The notes under the pieces are model-generated. The model was given only the letters and a program-made list of their open reading frames with translations, did no database searches and was not told where the DNA came from. Positions 18,973-25,957 of a stretch of 64,000 nt of DNA are shown one piece after another (the stretch's first letter is position 1; every line of letters starts with the position of its first letter). Origin of the DNA: GWE2-42-39 sp034003625 (GTDB lineage: Bacteria; Bacteroidota; Bacteroidia; Bacteroidales; Prolixibacteraceae); assembly GCA_034003625.1 (NCBI GenBank), contig JAVEYG010000004.1:62001-126000 (forward strand), in the 5' to 3' direction. A program made the translations under genes and the position numbers.

Positions 18973-19548
18973 ATGGCACAATCAAAAAAGAACATTGCCA
19001 CCGAAGGCCTTAGCGGCCGGGTTGGCAATCTCATCTTTCGTCGCCGTAAATCCGACGACAAGATTTTTGTGGCAAGGAGGCCGGTAGCCTCCGAAGAAGA
19101 GCCTACAGAGGCTCAAAAAAATGTCCAGCGCAAATTTCAGCGCGGGATAGTCTATGGCAGTTCGGCAGTTGCCGATCCTGCAACAAAAGCGCTCTATGCA
19201 GCAAAAGCCACAGGCGGGCGTTCAGCTTTCAACGTGGCGATAGCCGATTATTTCAATGCTCCGCAGATAGAAGAAATTAACCTGGATAATTACAGTGGAG
19301 CAGTAGGTAGTACAATTGCCATTACAGTAACCGACGATTTTGCTGTTTCTTCAGTTCATGTAAAAATCGAGAACCTGGATGGCTCGCTGGTCGAAGAAGG
19401 CGAAGCCGTACCGGGAAGCACCGACATAGATTGGGTTTACACAGCTACTGTAGCAAACGAAACCCTGGCCGGTGACAAGATCACCGTAACAGCGTATGAT
19501 ATGCCCGGTAATACCGACAACCAGGAAAACGAAATACCGGCGCGTTAA
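18973..19548 (+). CDS. Small basic-N-terminus/Ig-like protein of unknown function, encoded between repeats
   Basis: 191 aa, no signal peptide or membrane segment, so probably cytoplasmic. I do not recognise a characterised homologue. Residues 1-45 are strongly basic and glycine-containing (KKNIATEGLSGRVGNLIFRR, then a KSDD/VARRP stretch), loosely like the start of DUF6266-type Bacteroidota proteins. Residues about 45-95 are helical (AQKNVQRKFQRGIVYGSSAV, AKATGGRSAFNVAIADYFN). From about 96 a beta-rich, Ig-like domain follows (DNYSGAVGSTIAITVTDDF, KITVTAYDMPGN). The gene stands alone, has its own terminator, and is bracketed by perfect 12-bp inverted repeats and 11-bp repeat arrays. The upstream leader contains a 5-bp hairpin (GTCCC / GGGAC, 18943-18956). 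A nucleic-acid-binding N-terminus is inference from charge. ATG 18973 is preferred; an out-of-frame ATG lies 4 bp earlier. Confidence 0.75.
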   Translation: MAQSKKNIATEGLSGRVGNLIFRRRKSDDKIFVARRPVASEEEPTEAQKNVQRKFQRGIVYGSSAVADPATKALYAAKATGGRSAFNVAIADYFNAPQIEEINLDNYSGAVGSTIAITVTDDFAVSSVHVKIENLDGSLVEEGEAVPGSTDIDWVYTATVANETLAGDKITVTAYDMPGNTDNQENEIPAR

Positions 19549-19558
19549 CAATCATTGT

Positions 19559-19570
19559 TCCGGAGCTTTA
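19559..19570 (+). repeat. Right 12-bp inverted repeat bracketing the 191-aa gene
   Basis: TCCGGAGCTTTA, the exact reverse complement of 18892-18903. It begins 10 bp after the ORF stop; the two copies delimit a 679-bp cassette. Confidence 0.75.
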
Positions 19571-19580
19571 ACCTTATCGG

Positions 19581-19620
19581 CCTGACAGCGTTTCCAAAAC
19601 CTGTTAGGTCTTTTTATTTT
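19581..19620 (+). terminator. Intrinsic terminator of the 191-aa gene
   Basis: CCTGACA (19581-19587) pairs with TGTTAGG (19602-19608) with one G-U pair, followed by a T-rich tract (TCTTTTTATTTT) on the + strand. Confidence 0.65.
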
Positions 19621-19626
19621 CGAAGA

Positions 19627-19692
19627 GTACCACCTGAGTATAGGATCATCGAACCGTCATCGAACCAACATCGAAGGAACAGTATCAGATCA
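19627..19692 (+). repeat. Right array: six tandem 11-bp units, more diverged
   Basis: In the same 11-bp register there are six units (66 bp): GTACCACCTGA first, GTATAGGATCA second, then three of the form TCGAA(CC or GG)NNCA, then GTATCAGATCA. Every unit ends in A and has a purine at position 3, as in the left array. A seventh, decayed unit may follow at 19693. Positions 6-7 switch between GG and CC. Confidence 0.65.
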
Positions 19693-19743
19693 ATATAAAA
19701 TCTGAATTGTATAAAAACAACTACAAAAAAGAAATAACCCAAT

Positions 19744-20790
19744 TCACGAATCCCGCTTCAATGGGTTCCAACCCTGTGCTTGCAGCGGAATTGCCGATCC
19801 ACTTCCGGTTATCAGGTTGGCGCCGTTGCCTTTTTCAGTAATATGCCCGATGATGGTAAAATCGAATTCCTTTTTAATTTTATCGTGATCGGCAAGTGGA
19901 ACAGTAAACAGCAGTTCATAATCTTCGCCGCCATTGAGTGCAGCCACAATGGGGTTAATATTTAGTTCCTGTGCAAATAGTTTTGTTTGAGTGTCCATCG
20001 GAATTTTATCTTCGTATATATTGCATCCCACCTGCGATTCTTCGCAAAGGTGTAGTATTTCAGATGAAAGTCCGTCGGAAATATCGATCATCGAAGTCGG
20101 TTTCACACCAAGATTTTTTAGCAGTTCAACCACATCTTTGCGGGCTTCGGGTTTGAGCTGACGTTCCAGAATATAATCGTAGCCTTCCAGTTGAGGTTGT
20201 TCTTTCGGATTTACCTTAAAAACTTCGTTTTCGCGTTCCAGCAGTTGAAGCCCCATGTATGCGCCGCCCAAATCGCCCGACACACAAACCAGGTCGTTCA
20301 GCTGTGCCCCCGAACGATAGGCAATTTCATCGGCATTGGCCTCGCCGATGGCCGTGATGCTGATCACTAAGCCGGTCATTGATGTAGTTGTGTCGCCGCC
20401 TACTAAATCGACCCCATATTTTTCGCAGGCCAGGTGGATGCCCGAATACAACTCTTCAATCGCTTCCACCGAAAATTTGCCTGAAACAGCAATCGAAACT
20501 GTGATTTGCCGGGGCTGTGCATTCATGGCGTACACATCTGAAAGGTTTACCACCACTGCCTTGTAGCCCAGATGTTTCAACGGAACGTACATCAGGTTGA
20601 AATGAATTCCTTCCGTCAGCAAATCGGTAGTTACCACAATTTTTTTATCCGGAAAGCTGAGTACCGCCGCATCGTCGCCAACACCTTTTTCACTGCTACT
20701 GTTTTTCAGTTCAATTTTGTTGGTCAGGTGTTTGATCAGGCCAAATTCTCCCAATGCTGAAAGTGGGGTTTGTTTCTTATTTTCGTTCAT
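19744..20790 (-). CDS. thiL: Thiamine-monophosphate kinase ThiL
   Basis: Cytosolic ATP-dependent kinase that phosphorylates thiamine monophosphate to the cofactor thiamine diphosphate. The 348-aa protein shows the PurM/AIRS-like signatures of ThiL: GEFGLIKHLTN at the start, EKGVGDDAAVLSFPDKKIVV with the metal-binding Asp pair, TTDLLTEGIHFNLMYVP, GYKAVVVNLSDVYAMNAQPR, GGDTT, ISDGLSSEILHLCEES, and ALNGGEDYELLFTVP. Length and motif order are those of the family. It is a single-gene unit transcribed away from sufB and convergent with the 191-aa gene. No thiamine riboswitch is visible in the short leader. A TATTTTTG box lies about 48 bp upstream of the start. Confidence 0.96.
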   Translation of the reverse strand: MNENKKQTPLSALGEFGLIKHLTNKIELKNSSSEKGVGDDAAVLSFPDKKIVVTTDLLTEGIHFNLMYVPLKHLGYKAVVVNLSDVYAMNAQPRQITVSIAVSGKFSVEAIEELYSGIHLACEKYGVDLVGGDTTTSMTGLVISITAIGEANADEIAYRSGAQLNDLVCVSGDLGGAYMGLQLLERENEVFKVNPKEQPQLEGYDYILERQLKPEARKDVVELLKNLGVKPTSMIDISDGLSSEILHLCEESQVGCNIYEDKIPMDTQTKLFAQELNINPIVAALNGGEDYELLFTVPLADHDKIKKEFDFTIIGHITEKGNGANLITGSGSAIPLQAQGWNPLKRDS

Positions 20791-20832
20791 GTTAACTTTT
20801 CAGATTGTTTTGTCCTTTAATGCAGACAATTC

Positions 20833-20865
20833 TTGGGCAAAAATAGCTTTACTTGCTTATCTTTG
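20833..20865 (+). promoter_or_regulatory. Bacteroidota-type promoter for the suf cluster
   Basis: TTATCTTTG at 20857-20865 contains TATCTTTG, a fit to TAnnTTTG (-7), with a TTG at 20833-20835 upstream (22-bp spacing, slightly long). It precedes sufB by about 73 bp and overlaps the divergent thiL promoter. Confidence 0.45.
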
Positions 20866-20868
20866 CAA
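20838..20868 (-). promoter_or_regulatory. Bacteroidota-type promoter for thiL
   Basis: On the - strand a TATTTTTG box (20845-20838) fits the TAnnTTTG -7 consensus, with a TTG (20868-20866) 20 bp upstream as the -33 element. The thiL start is 47 bp downstream of the box. Confidence 0.5.
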
Positions 20869-20938
20869 TTATTTTTAAACAGTCTGCATTCCCAATTGTT
20901 ATTACGGTACAATTAAGCATGACTGAAAAAGGCAGAAA

Positions 20939-22384
20939 ATGGAAGATCAGGATAAAATATTACACGAAGTTACATCGCAGGATTACAAGTACGGCTTTGT
21001 TACCGACATCGAAACCGATGTGATAGCAAAGGGTCTGAATGAAGATACAATACGCATTATTTCATCCAAAAAGGAAGAGCCTGAATTTATGCTTGAATTC
21101 AGGTTGAAAGCGTTCCGTGAATGGCAGAAAATGAGCATGCCTGTCTGGGCAAATTTGAAAATACCGTCGATCGATTACCAGGATATTATTTACTATGCGG
21201 CGCCCAAAAGTACACCAAAGTACCAGAGTATTGATGAGGTTGACCCTGAGTTGCTGGATACATTCAACAAACTGGGTATTCCGCTCGAAGAGCAAAAGAT
21301 GCTTGCCGGTGTTGCTGTCGATGCAGTGATTGACAGTGTTTCAGTGAAAACAACATTCAAAGATACACTTGCGGAGAAGGGAATTATTTTTTGCTCGTTT
21401 AGTGAAGCAGTGAAAGAACACCCCGATTTGGTGAAAAAATATCTGGGAATGTCAGTTCCTGTTACCGATAATTTCTTTGCAGCTTTGAACTCCGCTGTTT
21501 TTTCCGACGGTTCGTTTTGCTACATCCCGAAAGGGGTCCGCTGCCCGATGGAATTATCAACCTATTTTCGTATCAATACGGCCGGAACCGGACAATTCGA
21601 GCGCACGCTGATTATTGCCGACGACGACAGTTATGTGAGTTATCTCGAAGGGTGCACAGCTCCCATGCGCGACGAAAACCAGTTGCATGCTGCCGTAGTT
21701 GAAATTATTGCTCTTGACCGTGCCGAAGTAAAATATTCGACCGTGCAAAACTGGTATCCGGGTGATAGGCAAGGCAAAGGCGGTGTTTATAATTTTGTAA
21801 CGAAACGCGGTGTTTGCCGTGGCGAATCGTCGAAAATAAGCTGGACACAGGTGGAAACCGGTTCGGCAATAACATGGAAATATCCCAGTTGTATACTGAT
21901 GGGCGATAACTCGGTAGGTGAATTCAACTCGGTAGCTGTTACCAACAACTATCAACAGGCCGACACCGGGACTAAAATGATACACATTGGCAAAAACACG
22001 AAAAGCACCATTATTTCGAAAGGGATTTCAGCCGGACGCAGCGATAATTCGTACCGCGGTCTGGTTAAAGTGTTGCCCAATGCGGTCAATGCGCGCAACT
22101 TCTCGCAGTGCGATTCTCTCTTGCTGGGCTCCCATTGCGGCGCACATACTTTTCCGTACATCGAAGTGGGCAACAAAAGTTCGGTGGTCGAACACGAAGC
22201 AACTACTTCGAAAATCGGGGAAGACCAGATTTTTTACTGTAACCAGCGGGGTATTTCTACGGAAGATGCCATTGGCATGATTGTGAACGGATACGCCAAG
22301 GAGGTGCTGAACAAACTTCCGATGGAATTTGCAGTTGAAGCACAAAAACTGTTACAGATCAGTTTAGAAGGAAGTGTGGGGTAG
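20939..22384 (+). CDS. sufB: Fe-S cluster assembly scaffold SufB
   Basis: Core scaffold of the SUF iron-sulfur assembly system; with SufC and SufD it forms the SufBC2D complex in the cytosol. The 481-aa protein has the SufB signatures: YKYGFVTDIETDVIAKGLNE, EEPEFMLEFRLKAFREW, the conserved PKGVRCPMELSTYFRIN, LEGCTAPMRDENQLHAAVVE, STVQNWYPGDRQGKGGVYNF, QCDSLLLGSHCGAHTFPYIE, and the terminal HEATTSKIGEDQIFYCNQRG, with conserved Cys and Glu residues in the beta-helix core. It heads the cluster sufB-sufC-sufD-cupin. A 219-bp repeat element separates it from sufC, beginning 2 bp after its stop. A TAnnTTTG-type promoter lies upstream. Confidence 0.98.
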   Translation: MEDQDKILHEVTSQDYKYGFVTDIETDVIAKGLNEDTIRIISSKKEEPEFMLEFRLKAFREWQKMSMPVWANLKIPSIDYQDIIYYAAPKSTPKYQSIDEVDPELLDTFNKLGIPLEEQKMLAGVAVDAVIDSVSVKTTFKDTLAEKGIIFCSFSEAVKEHPDLVKKYLGMSVPVTDNFFAALNSAVFSDGSFCYIPKGVRCPMELSTYFRINTAGTGQFERTLIIADDDSYVSYLEGCTAPMRDENQLHAAVVEIIALDRAEVKYSTVQNWYPGDRQGKGGVYNFVTKRGVCRGESSKISWTQVETGSAITWKYPSCILMGDNSVGEFNSVAVTNNYQQADTGTKMIHIGKNTKSTIISKGISAGRSDNSYRGLVKVLPNAVNARNFSQCDSLLLGSHCGAHTFPYIEVGNKSSVVEHEATTSKIGEDQIFYCNQRGISTEDAIGMIVNGYAKEVLNKLPMEFAVEAQKLLQISLEGSVG

Positions 22385-22385
22385 A

Positions 22386-22604
22386 GGCCCCTCCAAACCT
22401 CCCCCAAGGGGAGGCTTATAGAAAACAAGCCTCTCCCTGCCCCTCTCCCAAGGAGAGGGAACTGATGAAGACATTGAGACAGGCAATTTAGAATAGGAGT
22501 TTAAAAAACGTCAAAAAAAATAGATATCTAAAAACAACAATAATTTATGAACAATGCTCCGGTTCTCCCCCTTCGGGGGAGTTAGAGGGGGCTTTAGAGG
22601 GGCC
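22386..22604 (+). mobile_element. 219-bp repeat/MITE-like element between sufB and sufC
   Basis: The ends are 12-bp inverted repeats with one mismatch: GGCCCCTCCAAA (22386-22397) and TTTAGAGGGGCC (22593-22604). Inside each end lies a GC-rich hairpin (CCTCCCCCAAGGGGAGG on the left; CTCCCCCTTCGGGGGAG on the right), and a third (CTCTCCC / GGAGAG) lies near 22435. The interior is AT-rich with no ORF. The element starts 2 bp after the sufB stop and ends 4 bp before the sufC ATG, so it supplies the entire intergenic region, including whatever serves as the sufC translation-initiation region. Confidence 0.65.
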
Positions 22605-22608
22605 ATTT

Positions 22609-23358
22609 ATGCTTACAATAAAAAACTTACACGCCTCGGTTGAAGGCAACGAAATATTGAAAGGGATCAACCTGGTTGTAAAGCCGGGTGAAGTTCATGC
22701 AATTATGGGGCCGAATGGGTCCGGAAAGAGTACACTGGCCAATGTGTTGGCCGGGAAAGAAGATTATGAAATTACCGACGGAGAGGTAATTTACGAAGGT
22801 CAGGATTTGCTGGAAATGGCGCCGGAAGACCGTTCCAGGGCCGGCCTCTTTCTGAGTTTTCAATACCCGGTGGAGATACCCGGCGTTCCGATGGTGAATT
22901 TCCTGAAGGCGGCAGTTAACGAACACCGCAAGTTCAAAGGACTGGAACCATTAACCGCTGGTGAATTTCTAAAACTGATGCGTGAGAAAAAAGAACTGGT
23001 GCAGATCGATACTCAACTGACCAATCGTTCCGTGAATGAAGGTTTTTCAGGAGGAGAAAAAAAGAAAAACGAAATTTTCCAGATGGCCATGCTCGAACCG
23101 AAACTGGCTATTCTCGATGAGACCGATTCCGGCCTCGACATTGATGCGTTGCGTATTGTGGCCAACGGAGTGAATGCCTTGCGGTCGAAAGATAATGCAA
23201 CCATCGTGGTAACCCACTACCAGCGCTTGCTCGACTATATTGTTCCTGATTTTGTGCATGTTCTGTACAAGGGGAAAATTGTAAAGACAGCAGGCAAAGA
23301 ACTGGCTTTCGAGCTGGAGGAAAAAGGCTACGACTGGATTAAAAACGGGGACGTTTGA
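22609..23358 (+). CDS. sufC: Fe-S cluster assembly ATPase SufC
   Basis: ABC-type ATPase of the SufBC2D scaffold; ATP binding drives the conformational change that opens the cluster-assembly site. 249 aa, cytosolic. Visible motifs: Walker A GPNGSGKST, the Q-loop segment LFLSFQYPVEIPGVP typical of SufC, the signature FSGGEKKKNEIFQMAMLEP, Walker B LAILDETDSGLD, and a switch His in IVVTHYQRLLDY. Length and motifs are fully typical. The ATG lies only 4 bp after the repeat element at 22386-22604, and the stop overlaps the sufD leader, with sufD starting 3 bp later. Translation start therefore depends on sequence brought by the repeat. Confidence 0.98.
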   Translation: MLTIKNLHASVEGNEILKGINLVVKPGEVHAIMGPNGSGKSTLANVLAGKEDYEITDGEVIYEGQDLLEMAPEDRSRAGLFLSFQYPVEIPGVPMVNFLKAAVNEHRKFKGLEPLTAGEFLKLMREKKELVQIDTQLTNRSVNEGFSGGEKKKNEIFQMAMLEPKLAILDETDSGLDIDALRIVANGVNALRSKDNATIVVTHYQRLLDYIVPDFVHVLYKGKIVKTAGKELAFELEEKGYDWIKNGDV

Positions 23359-23360
23359 TT

Positions 23361-24731
23361 ATGAGCGTTGTTCAGGATAGAATAGCAATTAGCGAGAGCT
23401 ACAAGTCTTTGTTTGAAGAAAACAGGGAATTGCTCAATAATGGCTCGTCGCCCTTACTGAACCGGATGCGCGATATAGCCATCAGCCGGTTTGCAAAAGC
23501 AGGCGTGCCCGACGTTAAAAACGAAGATTACAAATACACCAGCCTGAAACCGGCGTTCTCGAAATCCTATAAACATTATTTCAGCTACCAGAAACAAGAA
23601 GTCGATTTACACGATGTTTTTAAATGCGATGTGCCCGATCTGGACACCCACCTGGTATTGCTGATAAACGGATGGTACTACATTCAGAACCAAAAAACAG
23701 GACAGTTGCCTTTCGGGGTAGTAGTGGGCAGTTTACAGCAAGTTGCCAACGAGAAGCCTGAATTATTACAGAATTATCTGAACCGTCAGGCAGCGCTTTC
23801 TGAAGATGCAACTGTTGCACTGAATACCGCTTTTGCCAAGGATGGATTCTTTATTTACATCCCGAAAAATGTGGTTGTTGAAAAGCCTATTCAGGTGGTG
23901 AACCTGATGAGGGGCAGCGGAAACACCTTTGTTACCCAGCGTAATTTAATTATTGCAGAAGAAAATTCGCAGGTAAAACTGGTGATGTGCGACCACACGC
24001 TCAGTTCCAACGAATTCTTGTGCAATACGGTTTCCGAAGTATTTGTAGGCGAACACGCTGTACTCGATTATTATACGGTGCAAAACCAGCACAACAATAC
24101 GAAAACCATCAATTCGACATTTTTCAGGCAGGAGGCCAATTCGAACCTGCTGACACATACCGCAACTCTGCATGGCGGACTGGTACGCAATAATCTAAAA
24201 GTGACTTTTAACGGTGAACATGCCGAAGCCAATATATTGGGAATGTCGTTTACCGACAAAAACCAGCACGTTGACAATTATACCATTATTGAACACGCCA
24301 AACCCAACTGTTTGAGCAACCAGTTGTATAAAAATGTGCTGGATGAAAATTCAACCGGCGCTTTTGCCGGACGTATTCATGTGGCGCGTGATGCCCAGAA
24401 AACCAATGCGTTTCAACGAAACAACAATGTATTGCTGACCGATTCGGCCCGCATGCAAACCAAACCGCAGTTAATTATTGATGCCGATGATGTAAAATGC
24501 AGCCACGGGGCCACCATCGGGCAGATCGACCAGGAAGCGTTGTTTTTCCTGCGTTCGCGCGGTATTGGCGAGGCCGATGCCCGCCTGATGCTGATGAATG
24601 CGTTTACTTACGAAGTTGTTCAGAACATACGGGTGGAACCACTCCGCGACCGTATCAGTGAACTGGTCGACAAACGGCTGCGCGGCGACCTGGCCAAATG
24701 CCACTCGTGCAATTATCAGTGCGACTGCTGA
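23361..24731 (+). CDS. sufD: Fe-S cluster assembly protein SufD
   Basis: SufB paralogue that completes the SufBC2D complex and helps acquire iron. The frame is open from a TTG at 23355 inside the end of sufC, but ATG 23361 (MSVVQDRIAISESY) is the natural start, 3 bp after the sufC stop; this gives 456 aa. Features: PDVKNEDYKYTSLKPAF near the N-terminus, EDATVALNTAFAKDGFFIYI, the beta-helix core with FNGEHAEANILGMSF and QLYKNVLDENSTGAFAGRIH, then QTKPQLIIDADDVKCSHGAT and IGQIDQEALFFLRSRG, and a Cys-rich tail CHSCNYQCDC. All are standard SufD features. No sufS or sufE follows in this window, unlike many Bacteroidota suf clusters. Confidence 0.97.
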   Translation: MSVVQDRIAISESYKSLFEENRELLNNGSSPLLNRMRDIAISRFAKAGVPDVKNEDYKYTSLKPAFSKSYKHYFSYQKQEVDLHDVFKCDVPDLDTHLVLLINGWYYIQNQKTGQLPFGVVVGSLQQVANEKPELLQNYLNRQAALSEDATVALNTAFAKDGFFIYIPKNVVVEKPIQVVNLMRGSGNTFVTQRNLIIAEENSQVKLVMCDHTLSSNEFLCNTVSEVFVGEHAVLDYYTVQNQHNNTKTINSTFFRQEANSNLLTHTATLHGGLVRNNLKVTFNGEHAEANILGMSFTDKNQHVDNYTIIEHAKPNCLSNQLYKNVLDENSTGAFAGRIHVARDAQKTNAFQRNNNVLLTDSARMQTKPQLIIDADDVKCSHGATIGQIDQEALFFLRSRGIGEADARLMLMNAFTYEVVQNIRVEPLRDRISELVDKRLRGDLAKCHSCNYQCDC

Positions 24732-24772
24732 AAAAGCCGGCTATATTTACAGTCAAAATACTTAAAATAGCC

Positions 24773-25138
24773 ATGAAGAAAAAGATGTCTCCGGCTTTTT
24801 TTGAACAGGAAACAAATGCAGAATGTGCCCTGAATTTTCTGGAACATATTCCCGAAAAAGTCTGTGAAGAAATATTCGGGAACATTGTTCAAACAGAAAA
24901 CATTAAAATTGAACGGATTGTTTCACACGGACAGTCTTCGCCCGGTTCCGGATGGTACGACCAGGAAAAAAGTGAATGGGTGATGGTGTTGGAGGGGCAG
25001 GCGATTCTTGAGTTTGAAGGGGGAAAGGAAGTGAAGCTGGGGAAGAACGATTATATAAATATCCTGCCACACCGAAAACACAGGGTAAAATGGACAGATC
25101 CGGAACAAAAAACAATCTGGTTGGCTGTTCATTACTGA
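24773..25138 (+). CDS. Small cupin-domain protein
   Basis: 121-aa single-domain cupin. The frame is open from 24698 inside sufD, but the first ATG in a sensible context is 24773 (MKKKMSPAFFEQE), 41 bp after the sufD stop. The cupin beta-barrel is seen in HGQSSPGSGWYDQEKSEWVM, VLEGQAILEFEGGKEVKLGK and NDYINILPHRKHRVKWTDPE; the conserved His, Glu-like and second His positions suggest metal binding. Family members of this size occur as orphan metal-binding or sugar/nucleotide-related proteins; no substrate can be assigned. It probably ends the suf transcript, since a stem-loop follows at 25153. Confidence 0.8.
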   Translation: MKKKMSPAFFEQETNAECALNFLEHIPEKVCEEIFGNIVQTENIKIERIVSHGQSSPGSGWYDQEKSEWVMVLEGQAILEFEGGKEVKLGKNDYINILPHRKHRVKWTDPEQKTIWLAVHY

Positions 25139-25957
25139 TAAAAACACAATGAATCCGGAATGTTTTCCGGATCAGGGCCTACAGGAACAAATGCCGGTAA
25201 ATGCCTGGTCACTATTCCGGCATATATATTTTCAATTCCAGAATATTTCCTCCGATTTCAATTTAAAAGAAAACTTGATCATTTCCTGTTTTTAGTTTTC
25301 AAAATTTAGCAAAAGGCTTAACTGTTCGTCAACAGGAGATGTATCTGTTTGCGGAAGGAAAGCCCTTGGTGCCATATTTGCCAGCAATGCTTTTCTTATC
25401 GTGCTGATTTTGTAACAAATGAAATTGCCTTCATTGCCAATAATAAAGTCCCTGCAGACTGGCCGGTTCATGCCACAGTCAAATATTTTTGTGGCATCTT
25501 TGTCAATGGTTGCCTTACCGGGCAAGGCCAGATTATAAATTTTCTTCAGCCAGGGATATCCCGCTGGGCAGCCCGCACCCGAACAAACGGATTTTATCGG
25601 ACAAAGAAGGGTGAAAACATTTATTTTTTAACACTCCTGAGTATCAACAGATATAAAAAATAGAATTAATTTTGATTTAAAACTTTTGGCCATTATTTGG
25701 GTATTGGGAGTTGGGGCATAAAAGTATCGGCAAAAATCAACAACCAAAGATCCCCAGCATGGAATATTCAATGCTGATATTTTTTATTTTACTGCTTGCA
25801 TGGAATACCATGACAAAAACAGTTGCTTCTTTATCAGCAGACAGAACGTCTGATAGTCCTTATCAAAGACAGCGATTATTTTCTTTAACGATTTTGCGGG
25901 AAATGGGATTTTGTTTTTATTGATTTTTCAGTTCTACAACCATAAAATCAACACATT
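25139..25957 (+). other. 819-bp region without a confident gene
   Basis: It begins with an 8-bp stem (ATCCGGAA / TTCCGGAT, 25153-25172), a likely terminator of the suf-cupin transcript although without a strong U-run. A - strand open frame (25292-25627) may be a degraded gene and is listed separately. Short + strand frames at 25349-25663 and 25711-25923 lack any recognisable domain, and the second has low-complexity hydrophobic character. The last 60 bp is the leader of the large surface protein. Confidence 0.45.
25292..25627 (-). pseudogene. Cysteine-containing open frame, possible gene remnant
   Basis: An open - strand frame of about 111 codons without an ATG at its 5' end; the only start-like codon (GTG/ATG region near 25525) would give 77 aa. 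The translation has protein-like character (CPIKSVCSGAGCPAGYPWL, then CGMNRPVCRDFIIGNEGNF, then KALLANMAPRAF) with six Cys residues. I do not recognise the family. It may be the 3' part of a lost gene or a chance frame; the overlapping + strand ORF looks less protein-like. Confidence 0.25.

Noticed and set aside
20791..20938. TPP riboswitch upstream of thiL
   Set aside because: The thiL leader of about 50 nt is too short, and no thi-box sequence is visible.
25711..25923. 70-aa + strand ORF
   Set aside because: No domain, no good start context, and it lies in a region that otherwise looks non-coding.
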